Origin: Methanobrevibacter sp.
Lineage (GTDB): Archaea > Methanobacteriota > Methanobacteria > Methanobacteriales > Methanobacteriaceae
Direction: 5' to 3'
Assembly (NCBI GenBank): GCA_031289975.1
Contig: JAITOM010000276.1
Location: 1 to 7,380, forward strand
DNA length: 7,380 bases
Part shown: positions 1 through 4,902 of the stretch, one piece after another
Layout: the number at the start of each line of letters is the position of its first letter
How positions within the stretch are numbered: the first letter of the stretch is position 1
Made by a program: the position numbers and the translations under genes
The notes under the pieces: generated by a model
Database searches by the model: none
The model's input: only the letters and a program-made list of their open reading frames with translations
Told to the model about the DNA's origin: nothing

Positions 1-26
1 ATAAGTCAACTACTATTTTTTCATAT

Positions 27-230
27 TCAAATTTTAGGAAATTCTGATGGTGAAAAGTAATATACTTTTGCATATCCTTTATCTACTAAAAGTTGATTAA
101 AATCTGTTTTCATATCATCTGCACACTCGTTGATATTTTGTAAATAATGGCCTTTGATGCTGAACTTTATTTTTTGTTGTGTTTGAAGAGGTTTTCATAT
201 TGTATCAGTAACATATTTGACAGAAACTTT
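27..230 (-). pseudogene. Decayed thermonuclease-like (SNase domain) gene remnant
   Basis: Read on the minus strand, one frame gives a protein-like string from KVSVKYVTDTI to VDKGYAKVYYFSPSEFPKI, broken by an in-frame TGA right after the first block and ended by TGA at 27-29. The first block resembles the start of staphylococcal-nuclease-like domains (usually KVxxVxDGDTI, here missing the DG). The last resembles the family's C-terminal part, NxxLLxxGYAxVYY followed by SPSEF. The RLxGIDTPE and catalytic Arg/Glu region that should lie between them is not recognisable, so most of the domain core appears deleted. There is no start codon with a ribosome binding site, and the only in-frame ATG (111-113) leaves 28 codons. 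The 3' repeat at 243-313 begins just upstream of it. The family call rests on short motif similarity only; it could be another degraded gene. No functional product is expected. Confidence 0.35.
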
Positions 231-242
231 TTATAAGGCAAT

Positions 243-313
243 ATAAAAAATTAAATAATTTAATAAAAAAATTTTTCATCCAAAATTTAAGAACTTTTCC
301 AAAATGACTATAA
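243..313. repeat. Dispersed AT-rich repeat, copy 1 (partial)
   Basis: This stretch matches the right half of the two fuller copies at 364-479 and 4788-4902. Shared pieces are TTAAATAATTTAATAAAAAAA, the run CATCCAAAA, and the GC-richest part, AAGAACTTTTCCAAAATGACTATAA. Copy 1 lacks the conserved 40-bp left part. Its left edge lies next to the thermonuclease-like remnant. No terminal inverted repeat or target duplication was found, so the nature of the repeat (MITE relic, IS end or other intergenic element) is open. Confidence 0.6.
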
Positions 314-363
314 ATATTATTAAAATATATTAATTTAAAATTATTTATATTACTCAAAATATA

Positions 364-479
364 TTTATATTATTTAAAATTTAAAGTTATAGATTTTTAT
401 AAAAATGATATTTAAAATTGAATAGCTTAATAAAAAATTATCATTTTAAAATTTAAGAACTTTTCCATAATTACTATAA
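364..479. repeat. Dispersed AT-rich repeat, copy 2
   Basis: The first 40 bases (364-403) are identical, base for base, to 4788-4827. The rest (404-479) aligns with 4828-4902 with scattered substitutions and small indels, and ends in the shared AAGAACTTTTCC...ACTATAA block. It lies about 50 bp to the right of partial copy 1 in the same orientation. On the minus strand its end supplies the last ten codons and stop of the small ORF at 446-592. This suggests that either that ORF was truncated by the repeat or the repeat is part of a once longer element. Confidence 0.7.
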
Positions 480-592
480 ATCAATTTCTTATAATTTTTA
501 TTGATTAATTTTTTAGAAAAAACGGAAAAATCTTCGATTTTCCCTAATTCTTTCATTTCATTTGAGAATAAAAATTGATTAAGATCGCTCAT
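446..592 (-). CDS. Small 48-aa ORF of unknown function, probably a gene fragment
   Basis: An ATG at 592 opens 48 codons (MSDLNQFLFSNEMKELGKIED..., ending YGKVLKF) before a TAA at 446-448. The first 37 codons read like real protein, with mixed hydrophobic and charged residues. The last ten are encoded by the end of repeat copy 2, so the natural C-terminus has probably been replaced. No ribosome binding site precedes the ATG, and the TATA-like ATTAATATATT lies too close to it. One of the short AAATCTTCGATTT palindromes (524-543) sits inside the frame. It could be the N-terminal stub of a transposase or of another gene; I do not recognise it. Expression is doubtful. Confidence 0.25.
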   Translation of the reverse strand: MSDLNQFLFSNEMKELGKIEDFSVFSKKLINKNYKKLIYSNYGKVLKF

Positions 593-938
593 GATAATAT
601 ATTAATTCAAAAGTTTTCTAATAATTAAATTGATTATGGCATTAATTATTTTACTACAGTTTCATTAACTTTTAATTTAATGCACCAATACTATCGTCTT
701 AATCAAGTTTAATCTTGAATATACATTTGAAATGATAAAGTATTAATATGCGAAAAAGATGACTATGAAACTTTTGATCAAACTTAACTTGTTAAGTTAA
801 AAAATCTTTGTTTTTCTTAAACTTCTGTTGTCGAAGACAACTTAGGAAAATCTATGATTTCTGCTTACTTCTGAAAGAAATTTAGAGAAATCTTCGATTC
901 TCGTTTTTAAAAGTTTGGTTGAAAATCTTTGATTTTTC
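524..938. repeat. Cluster of five short palindromes, AAATC-TTC-GATTT type
   Basis: Five related short inverted repeats occur within 415 bp: 524-543 (GGAAAAATCTTCGATTTTCC), 800-815 (AAAATCTTTGTTTTTC, weakest), 846-861 (GAAAATCTATGATTTC), 885-902 (GAGAAATCTTCGATTCTC) and 921-938 (GAAAATCTTTGATTTTTC). Each has 6-8 bp arms, usually GAAAATC and GATTTTC, around a 3-nt centre (TTC, TAT or TTT). A degenerate sixth copy may lie at 5153-5170. They would form small hairpins in RNA or cruciforms in DNA. Except for the first they lie in DNA with no convincing gene. Confidence 0.6.
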
Positions 939-1068
939 ATTTTAAAATATATGCTTTTAAAGTTAGAATTTTTTCTTCAATCTCAATTTAATTGATAAAT
1001 TGTGCATGTTCTAATAATCACTTTAATTAAAGTATATAACGAATAGAATGGTACAAAAGAAGTTAATA
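593..1068. other. Gene-poor intergenic region with palindromes
   Basis: No reading frame with a ribosome binding site or protein-like composition was found on either strand. Besides the palindrome cluster it contains overlapping perfect palindromes TTTGATCAAA (773-782) and AACTTAAC-TT-GTTAAGTT (781-798), and a hairpin GTTGTC-GAA-GACAAC (827-841). Short frames such as the one beginning ATGAAACTTTTGATC (766) stop after about ten codons. Confidence 0.6.
781..798. repeat. Perfect 8-bp inverted repeat with 2-nt centre
   Basis: AACTTAAC-TT-GTTAAGTT is a perfect 18-bp dyad, overlapped on its left by the perfect palindrome TTTGATCAAA (773-782). Followed by an A-rich rather than T-rich run on this strand, it is not an obvious terminator for a plus-strand gene. 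A protein-binding site or repeat boundary is equally possible. There is no adjacent gene to assign it to. Confidence 0.45.
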
Positions 1069-1194
1069 TCAATTTAACACCATTAATTTTATATGGATAT
1101 ACTTGTAGTAGCACTCATCACCATTAGCAATAGCTAAATCTATAGCTTCCTCAAATTCTTCCCTATTATCAAATCTTTTTAATATATCACTCAT
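1069..1194 (-). CDS. Small 41-aa ORF, third in the 213-aa gene's unit
   Basis: ATG at 1194 begins 41 codons (MSDILKRFDNREEFEEAIDL... ending HIKLMVLN) with TGA at 1069-1071. It has a plausible ribosome binding site: the sequence AAGGAATGAAAAAATG places AAGGA a few bases ahead of the start, inside the end of the preceding 26-codon ORF. The N-terminal half is strongly acidic and predicted helical (EEFEEAIDLAIANGDE), the C-terminal half is Tyr- and Lys-rich. No signal peptide or membrane segment is seen. Its position 4 bp after the upstream ORF suggests translation from the same transcript as the 213-aa gene. I do not recognise a family. It may be complete or a truncated version of a longer protein. 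Confidence 0.45.
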   Translation of the reverse strand: MSDILKRFDNREEFEEAIDLAIANGDECYYKYIHIKLMVLN

Positions 1195-1198
1195 TTTT

Positions 1199-1279
1199 TC
1201 ATTCCTTATTAAGTTTAAATTCTCTTATTTTCTCATCCCAGAACTCATTATAGAGTTCTTCATTTAAATAATATTCCAT
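1199..1279 (-). CDS. Tiny 26-aa ORF directly after the 213-aa gene
   Basis: An ATG at 1279, one base after the stop of the 213-aa gene, opens 26 codons (MEYYLNEELYNEFWDEKIRE, then FKLNKE) ending in TGA at 1199-1201. The peptide is short, highly charged and aromatic, and looks like a single amphipathic helix. There is no ribosome binding site of its own, so it would depend on translational coupling with the upstream gene. Its own end carries the ribosome binding site of the 41-codon ORF. The protein-like composition and stop/start packing argue for a real small gene or a C-terminal piece of a decayed gene, but random occurrence cannot be excluded at this length. Confidence 0.35.
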   Translation of the reverse strand: MEYYLNEELYNEFWDEKIREFKLNKE

Positions 1280-1280
1280 A

Positions 1281-1922
1281 CTATTTATTGGAATTAAAAT
1301 AATTCTTAATATCTTTAAGACTTTTTATAAATATCTTGTTGGATTTAGCTATTTTTTCAATATTTTCAATATTTTCCTTATTATTTACAGATATAAGAAC
1401 TATCGATAGTACGACATCACTCACATTAAACAATGGAGATATCATAGTTTTTAAAGAATTAGGAAGAAAATTCATGTTGAAATCTGTTTCTATAAACCCT
1501 GTTGTTTTATCTTCTAATAAAATTGAAAAACTTGCTTTTAATTTCTCTGCATCTCCAGCAAATTTTTTTATAATTTCTTCTGGACCAACTAAAAACATTA
1601 AATTGGGTTCAGTTGTTACATAAAATGGAGCTATTCTTATGTAAGCTCCTCCTTTATCTTTACTAAGATAACTTAACTCCCTTATATTCTCAGAATATCC
1701 AAAAATCAATGTAAAATCAAATTTTTTTTGAATAAAAGACTCTTTAATTACTATATGCTCTCTAAAAACAACCTTCACTCTTTTTTTTGAAGTTAATGCA
1801 GAGTAAGTTATTTCATTAATTAATTCTTCATTTCCAATTGTTGCACACCACAATTTTTCTGAATCATTTTCAGAAGAAACTTTTGCAGCTTGTCTTAAAT
1901 CCTGTATTTTATCATTAATCAT
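1281..1922 (-). CDS. 213-aa protein of unknown function, first gene of a small unit
   Basis: The ATG at 1922 is preceded by AAAGGT (1929-1934) with a 6-nt spacer, a good archaeal ribosome binding site. I do not recognise the family. The protein is soluble, with no signal peptide or convincing transmembrane helix. It appears to be alpha/beta, with beta-rich stretches around residues 45-55 (RVKVVFREHIVI), 68-75 (DFTLIFGY), 94-112 (GAYIRIAPFYVTTEPNLMFLV) and 171-179 (VLSIVLISV), alternating with Lys/Glu-rich helices. The N-terminus holds a single Cys in LWCATIGNEELI. The C-terminus is a Lys/Asn/Ile-rich helical tail. Two tiny ORFs follow at once (26 and 41 codons), so the three probably share a transcript. 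A TATA-like TTTATAAA lies at 1944-1951, but it is so close that it would give an almost leaderless message; promoters farther up (TTTTAAATAT, 2021-2030) are possible. The gene lies between decayed DNA and a MITE, so it may be accessory. Confidence 0.75.
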   Translation of the reverse strand: MINDKIQDLRQAAKVSSENDSEKLWCATIGNEELINEITYSALTSKKRVKVVFREHIVIKESFIQKKFDFTLIFGYSENIRELSYLSKDKGGAYIRIAPFYVTTEPNLMFLVGPEEIIKKFAGDAEKLKASFSILLEDKTTGFIETDFNMNFLPNSLKTMISPLFNVSDVVLSIVLISVNNKENIENIEKIAKSNKIFIKSLKDIKNYFNSNK

Positions 1923-2109
1923 GATAATACCTTTTAATAGTCATTTATAAAATTTTTTCCTGTCTATTTTGTTTATTAAGAATAGTATTATTAATATATT
2001 GAACTTTCATTATGGACATAATATTTAAAATTATATTAATCAACCACATATTTTAAATAATATTTTCATGGATTGAAGCTCTTTAGTTTCATACTTTATA
2101 AATGTTTGC

Positions 2110-2119
2110 TAAAAAATAG
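2110..2119. repeat. Left 10-bp target-site duplication of the MITE
   Basis: TAAAAAATAG directly precedes the left end of the element and is repeated exactly at 2294-2303 after its right end. The second copy and its flanks reconstitute an uninterrupted sequence that has a paralogue at 5118-5151. Confidence 0.7.
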
Positions 2120-2293
2120 CAATGCTGTCAACTTAAGGATTCCGTATTTTTTTATTCTTCTATCAATCCTTAAAAGAGCCACAACAATCTAAATTTCATA
2201 TGAATTTAAGAAAAAACTTCTGAAAAGAAGGTATATATGGAATGTGGCTCAAATAGAAAAGTTTAAAAAAGATCTCTTAAGTTGACAGCATTA
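2120..2293. mobile_element. Complete 174-bp MITE with terminal inverted repeats
   Basis: The ends are perfect 17-bp inverted repeats, AATGCTGTCAACTTAAG at 2121-2137 and its reverse complement at 2276-2292. Inside lies a second nested inverted pair, GAGCCACA (2176-2183) and TGTGGCTC (2243-2250), so the element can fold into a long imperfect hairpin. It is flanked by a 10-bp direct repeat, TAAAAAATAG, as expected for a target duplication. A duplication of this length is known for IS4-group elements among others, but I cannot name the parent IS. The right half keeps an open frame (2193-2285) that looks like a transposase C-terminus, suggesting origin by internal deletion of a full IS. It cannot encode its own transposase and would need one in trans. 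Confidence 0.8.
2193..2285 (+). pseudogene. Putative transposase C-terminal tail inside the MITE
   Basis: After a TAA at 2190-2192, 30 codons run open to TGA at 2283-2285, the stop falling inside the right terminal inverted repeat. The peptide is basic and helical, with KKKLLKRRYIWNVAQIEKFK as its core, and resembles the tail of IS transposases, whose stop codons often lie in or next to the terminal repeat. There is no start codon or coherent upstream frame. It is best read as what was left when the parent IS lost its middle. A neighbouring frame has AAGGT before an ATG (2236) but stops after nine codons. Confidence 0.4.
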
Positions 2294-2303
2294 TAAAAAA
2301 TAG
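2294..2303. repeat. Right 10-bp target-site duplication of the MITE
   Basis: Exact copy of TAAAAAATAG at 2110-2119, separated from the right terminal repeat only by the bases at 2293. The sequence continuing from it (GCTT) matches the continuation in the paralogous empty site (GTTT). Confidence 0.7.
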
Positions 2304-2341
2304 GCTTCCAACTATAAAGGGTAGGATTTTTTCACCAATTT

Positions 2342-2383
2342 ATGAAAAATGAAATAAAAATCATGAAAAAATGAAATAAAAAT
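2342..2383. repeat. Two tandem copies of a 20-21 bp A-rich unit
   Basis: ATGAAAAATGAAATAAAAAT (2342-2361) is followed after one base by the same sequence with one extra A (2363-2383). It is low-complexity DNA and probably a slippage product. No gene is seen around it. Confidence 0.6.
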
Positions 2384-2419
2384 GAATAAGAATTATTTTC
2401 TTCTATATAATAGTTAACC

Positions 2420-2451
2420 TATAAGAAATAAAGCATATAAGAAATAAAGCA
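2420..2451. repeat. Perfect tandem duplication of a 16-bp unit
   Basis: TATAAGAAATAAAGCA occurs twice head to tail with no spacer and no mismatch (2420-2435 and 2436-2451). It lies at the upstream edge of the coding remnant at 2441-2581 and puts an in-frame TAA there. A recent slippage event is the simplest explanation. Confidence 0.75.
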
Positions 2452-2581
2452 CAATATAGCAAATAAAGGTAAACCAGTTGATTCTAATGAATCAGATTCA
2501 AAAATATCATCACTAAATATAATATTATTTAAATCAAGTGGAAGTGTAGAACCAACCGAATTATGTGGAACAGGCATTTAA
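2441..2581 (+). pseudogene. 46-codon coding remnant without start, unknown family
   Basis: One plus-strand frame is open for 46 codons from just after a TAA to the TAA at 2579-2581. Its codons give a balanced, protein-like sequence: KPVDSNESDSKISSLNIILF, then KSSGSVEPTELCGTGI. There is no ATG in frame and no ribosome binding site, and the perfect 16-bp duplication disrupts the region just upstream. It is most likely the C-terminal scrap of a lost gene. I do not recognise the family. It is convergent with the 56-aa gene that ends at 2635. A chance open frame is the alternative. Confidence 0.25.
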
Positions 2582-2634
2582 TAAAATCAAACTAAATCCA
2601 ATGATTATATTTTGATTTCATAAAGATTATTCCC

Positions 2635-2805
2635 CTATTTTTTTAATGCTTGCATTTCTTTATATGCTTTAATGTTAATTTGACCAGGTATACTTTTATT
2701 TGAAAATTCCTTGAATTTAGTCCAAGTTTTCTCATTTAATTCAGTGTACCTTTGATAATTATCAACAAGCTTTTCTTCATTATTTTTTTCTTTAGTTTTA
2801 TCCAT
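2635..2805 (-). CDS. 56-aa hypothetical small protein
   Basis: ATG at 2805 opens 56 codons ending TAG at 2635-2637. The start is supported by GAGGTTGAT a few bases upstream, one of the best ribosome binding sites in the window. The product is small, soluble and highly charged (about a third Lys/Glu): an N-terminal KTKEKNNEEK stretch, then YQRYTELNEKTWTKFKEFSN and a C-terminal IKAYKEMQALKK. It looks mostly helical, with no membrane segment, Cys pair or recognisable DNA-binding motif. It lies about 220 bp downstream of serS in the same direction, but has its own TATA-like element and an unusual tandem repeat upstream, so it is probably transcribed separately. Family and function are unknown to me. 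Good start signals and biased composition make a real gene likely. Confidence 0.6.
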   Translation of the reverse strand: MDKTKEKNNEEKLVDNYQRYTELNEKTWTKFKEFSNKSIPGQINIKAYKEMQALKK

Positions 2806-2843
2806 AATATCAACCTCTATTTTAAAATAAATTAAAATTTTTT

Positions 2844-2878
2844 AATTAGTTATGTATAATAATTAGTTATGTATAAAT
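2844..2878 (-). promoter_or_regulatory. Promoter with tandem 16-bp operator-like repeat upstream of the 56-aa gene
   Basis: AATTAGTTATGTATAA occurs at 2844-2859 and exactly again at 2861-2876, a 17-bp period. Read on the minus strand, TTTATACA at 2871-2878, preceded by an A-run, resembles an archaeal TATA box with a purine-rich BRE. It would place transcription start near 2850 and give a leader of about 45 nt to the ATG at 2805. One repeat overlaps the TATA box and the other the predicted start site, an arrangement expected for repressor sites. That is inference; duplication by slippage is the alternative. Confidence 0.45.
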
Positions 2879-3026
2879 TTTTTTTATAATATTATATATT
2901 TTTTATATTATAAACTTTTACTATTTTAAAAATAAAACATATTTATTTAATATAATAATGATTTATAAGTAAAGTTATGATTTCATGAAATTAATGAATA
3001 TATATTTATTTATTAAAATATATAAT

Positions 3027-4604
3027 CTATTTTTTAGGCCATGTTAATAATTTTGGAACCTTAACATCTTTAACTTTATCTTTAAGTAATTGAGGCCAAT
3101 TTTTTTTATCAAAACTTTTTTGGGCTAAAAATCCAAAAACCCATCTTGTTAATCCTAATCCAGTGCAACCTGTCCATATTTTGTCTTGATGTGCTTCTTT
3201 AATAGAAAATCCATGAACAAAGTGAGTTCCATGATTATTTCCTGACACAACAGCTACGCCTTTATCTTGACCTGGTATTTTAAGCCTCATTTCATATTTT
3301 GGAACTTCGGGAAATTCAATACCTCTGTTTTCTGTTTTTCTACCTTCAAGATAGAATGGATCATCCCCAATTTCTGTATACCATTCAAGTTCTAAATCAT
3401 TTGCCAACTGTTGAGACATTTGAACTGTTTGATCTCTTAATTCATTTACTTGTTCTGGTGTACCTACCCAAACCATTTCTATTCTTTGAAATTCATGAAC
3501 TCTGTCAATTCCCTTTGATCCTCCAGATTCCCACCTATATGTCCAACCACTTTTATCATACAATTTTATTGGAAGTTCTTCCCTTTCAATAACTTCATGG
3601 GATAAAAATTCGTAAAATGGTTCACATTGTGCAGCAGACATAACATAACTTGGATCTTTTAATCCATTTTTAAGTAAATCCATTGGAATTTCGTGAGTAA
3701 TAGATAATTCATTTTTAAAGCTATTAAAAACTTCTGGATCTCTTTTTGGTGCACTGCAGTAGTACATGCCTTCAGGTAATCCTTCAAGATATCTCATTTT
3801 TTTAAGTGTGCTAAATGGGATTAATTTTGGAAACAATGCTTCATAAAAACCTAAGGGATCAACAATTTTTTCTATAAACAATTGTTCAAATCCTCTTTGC
3901 AATGCAGTCATTTGTGGACCATAAAACCACTGACCTCTACCTGGAAATTCTTTAATCCATCCTAATTTTTTAGCTGTTTTAGTAACATCTTCTTTAAAAT
4001 AAGCTTTAAATTTAGGACTTTTTGCAATAATTTCTCCTGGGGTGTGTTTATTTATAACTTTAAATGTTAAGTCATTATCTCCATCAGCTATATTAATTTT
4101 ATTACTTACTTTATCTTTTTCACTAACCACTTGTTTTATAACCCGATTAACTCCTTGTTTTTTAATTGCAGATTCATCCACATCTTTTAGTGAAATTACT
4201 ATTTTCTCATTATCATTTTTAATATCTTGAATATACTTTCCAAATTCCTTAGCAGCCACAGGATCTATTTCATATTTATCCACAGAGAGTATTACATCAT
4301 ATATTTTAATATTAAATCCTCTAATCCCTAAATGGTATGTATTACCAAGTAATTTAGTTAAAGGGCTTTTAAGTCTAAGTAATCCATCATGTGCACGAAC
4401 TTTAGCTCCAGATTCTATTGTTAAGTTTAAATCAGTGTTATTTAAATTCCAACTGGTTATTTTTGCTCCTGTGTCTTCTTCACCTAATTTGGTTCCTTTA
4501 AGTAAAATTTCTTCATTCGCTTCTTTAATAAATTTTTTTATATCTTCTTTTGCAACCTCAGCATCCTTATTGAAAATAATTGCCCCTTCAAGCATAAATT
4601 TCAT
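3027..4604 (-). CDS. serS: Seryl-tRNA synthetase, methanogen type (type 2)
   Basis: The enzyme charges tRNA-Ser with serine, using ATP, in the cytoplasm. This is the atypical class II SerRS confined to methanogens, with an N-terminal beta-sheet domain (about residues 1-165) instead of the usual coiled-coil arm and an active-site zinc ion. The three zinc ligands of the Methanosarcina barkeri enzyme (Cys306, Glu355, Cys461) correspond by context and spacing to Cys327 (AAQCEPF), Glu376 (EFQRIE) and Cys480 (TGCTGLG). Motif 2 is YRWESGG...RVHEFQRIE and motif 3 GLGLTRWVFGF with its conserved Arg. The length, 525 aa, is usual for the family and all landmarks are intact. I start at 4604 rather than the in-frame ATG at 4616: GGTGA lies 5 nt before the inner ATG, the outer one has no ribosome binding site, and family members begin MKF.LEG. 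A TATA-like TTTAAATA lies at 4728-4735. Confidence 0.97.
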   Translation of the reverse strand: MKFMLEGAIIFNKDAEVAKEDIKKFIKEANEEILLKGTKLGEEDTGAKITSWNLNNTDLNLTIESGAKVRAHDGLLRLKSPLTKLLGNTYHLGIRGFNIKIYDVILSVDKYEIDPVAAKEFGKYIQDIKNDNEKIVISLKDVDESAIKKQGVNRVIKQVVSEKDKVSNKINIADGDNDLTFKVINKHTPGEIIAKSPKFKAYFKEDVTKTAKKLGWIKEFPGRGQWFYGPQMTALQRGFEQLFIEKIVDPLGFYEALFPKLIPFSTLKKMRYLEGLPEGMYYCSAPKRDPEVFNSFKNELSITHEIPMDLLKNGLKDPSYVMSAAQCEPFYEFLSHEVIEREELPIKLYDKSGWTYRWESGGSKGIDRVHEFQRIEMVWVGTPEQVNELRDQTVQMSQQLANDLELEWYTEIGDDPFYLEGRKTENRGIEFPEVPKYEMRLKIPGQDKGVAVVSGNNHGTHFVHGFSIKEAHQDKIWTGCTGLGLTRWVFGFLAQKSFDKKNWPQLLKDKVKDVKVPKLLTWPKK

Positions 4605-4606
4605 TT

Positions 4607-4614
4607 TTTCACCC
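4607..4614 (-). promoter_or_regulatory. Ribosome binding site deciding the serS start
   Basis: GGGTGAA, complementary to the 3' end of archaeal 16S rRNA, sits five to six bases before the ATG at 4604 and overlaps the alternative ATG at 4616. This makes the inner ATG the likely start. Confidence 0.75.
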
Positions 4615-4727
4615 ATTAATAATAATATTTAATTAAATTGAATACACAATTAAGTTATTTGTGATAACATCAGCATTATTTATTTTATTTCTCTAAATTA
4701 TTTATTTTGCTATTCTCATAATACTTT

Positions 4728-4735
4728 TATTTAAA
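4728..4735 (-). promoter_or_regulatory. Possible TATA box for serS
   Basis: TTTAAATA on the minus strand, preceded by AAAATT, fits the methanogen box A pattern. It would give a leader of roughly 100 nt. The AT-rich DNA offers other candidates closer to the gene, so this is tentative. The dispersed repeat copy 3 begins about 50 bp further upstream. Confidence 0.25.
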
Positions 4736-4787
4736 ATTTTCTTAATAAAAAAATATTTTAAAAATTAATTATATTAATTAAAATAAA

Positions 4788-4902
4788 TTTATATTATTTA
4801 AAATTTAAAGTTATAGATTTTTATAAATTAATATTTAAAATTAAATAATTTAATAAAAAAATTACCATCCAAAAGTTAAGAGCTTTTCCAAAATGACTAT
4901 AA
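4788..4902. repeat. Dispersed AT-rich repeat, copy 3
   Basis: Bases 4788-4827 are identical to 364-403, and 4828-4902 align with 404-479 and with 243-313, ending in AAGAGCTTTTCCAAAATGACTATAA. It lies upstream of serS, in the same plus-strand orientation as the other two copies. The conserved end block shared by all three copies is the most GC-rich part and the likeliest functional or terminal sequence. Confidence 0.7.

Noticed and set aside
766..1060. Possible protein read across the palindrome cluster on the plus strand (KSLFFLNFCC..., LRKIYDFCLL...)
   Set aside because: Many stops, and the apparent peptide repeats (IYDF, IFDF) are only translations of the short palindrome.
1336..1623. Plus-strand open frame of 95 codons opposite the 213-aa gene
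   Set aside because: No ribosome binding site; the antisense frame has better start signals and more protein-like composition.
2342..2451. A CRISPR array suggested by short repeats
   Set aside because: The repeats are 16-21 bp, directly adjacent with no spacers, only two copies each, and no cas gene is present.
4604..4616. serS starting at the outer ATG (4616)
   Set aside because: The GGTGA ribosome binding site lies between the two ATGs and serves the inner one; family members begin at the equivalent of the inner Met.
3299..4632. Plus-strand open frames opposite serS (3299-3592, 4042-4230, 4435-4632)
   Set aside because: They are antisense to a fully conserved gene, give low-complexity Phe/Leu/Ser-rich products and lack start signals.
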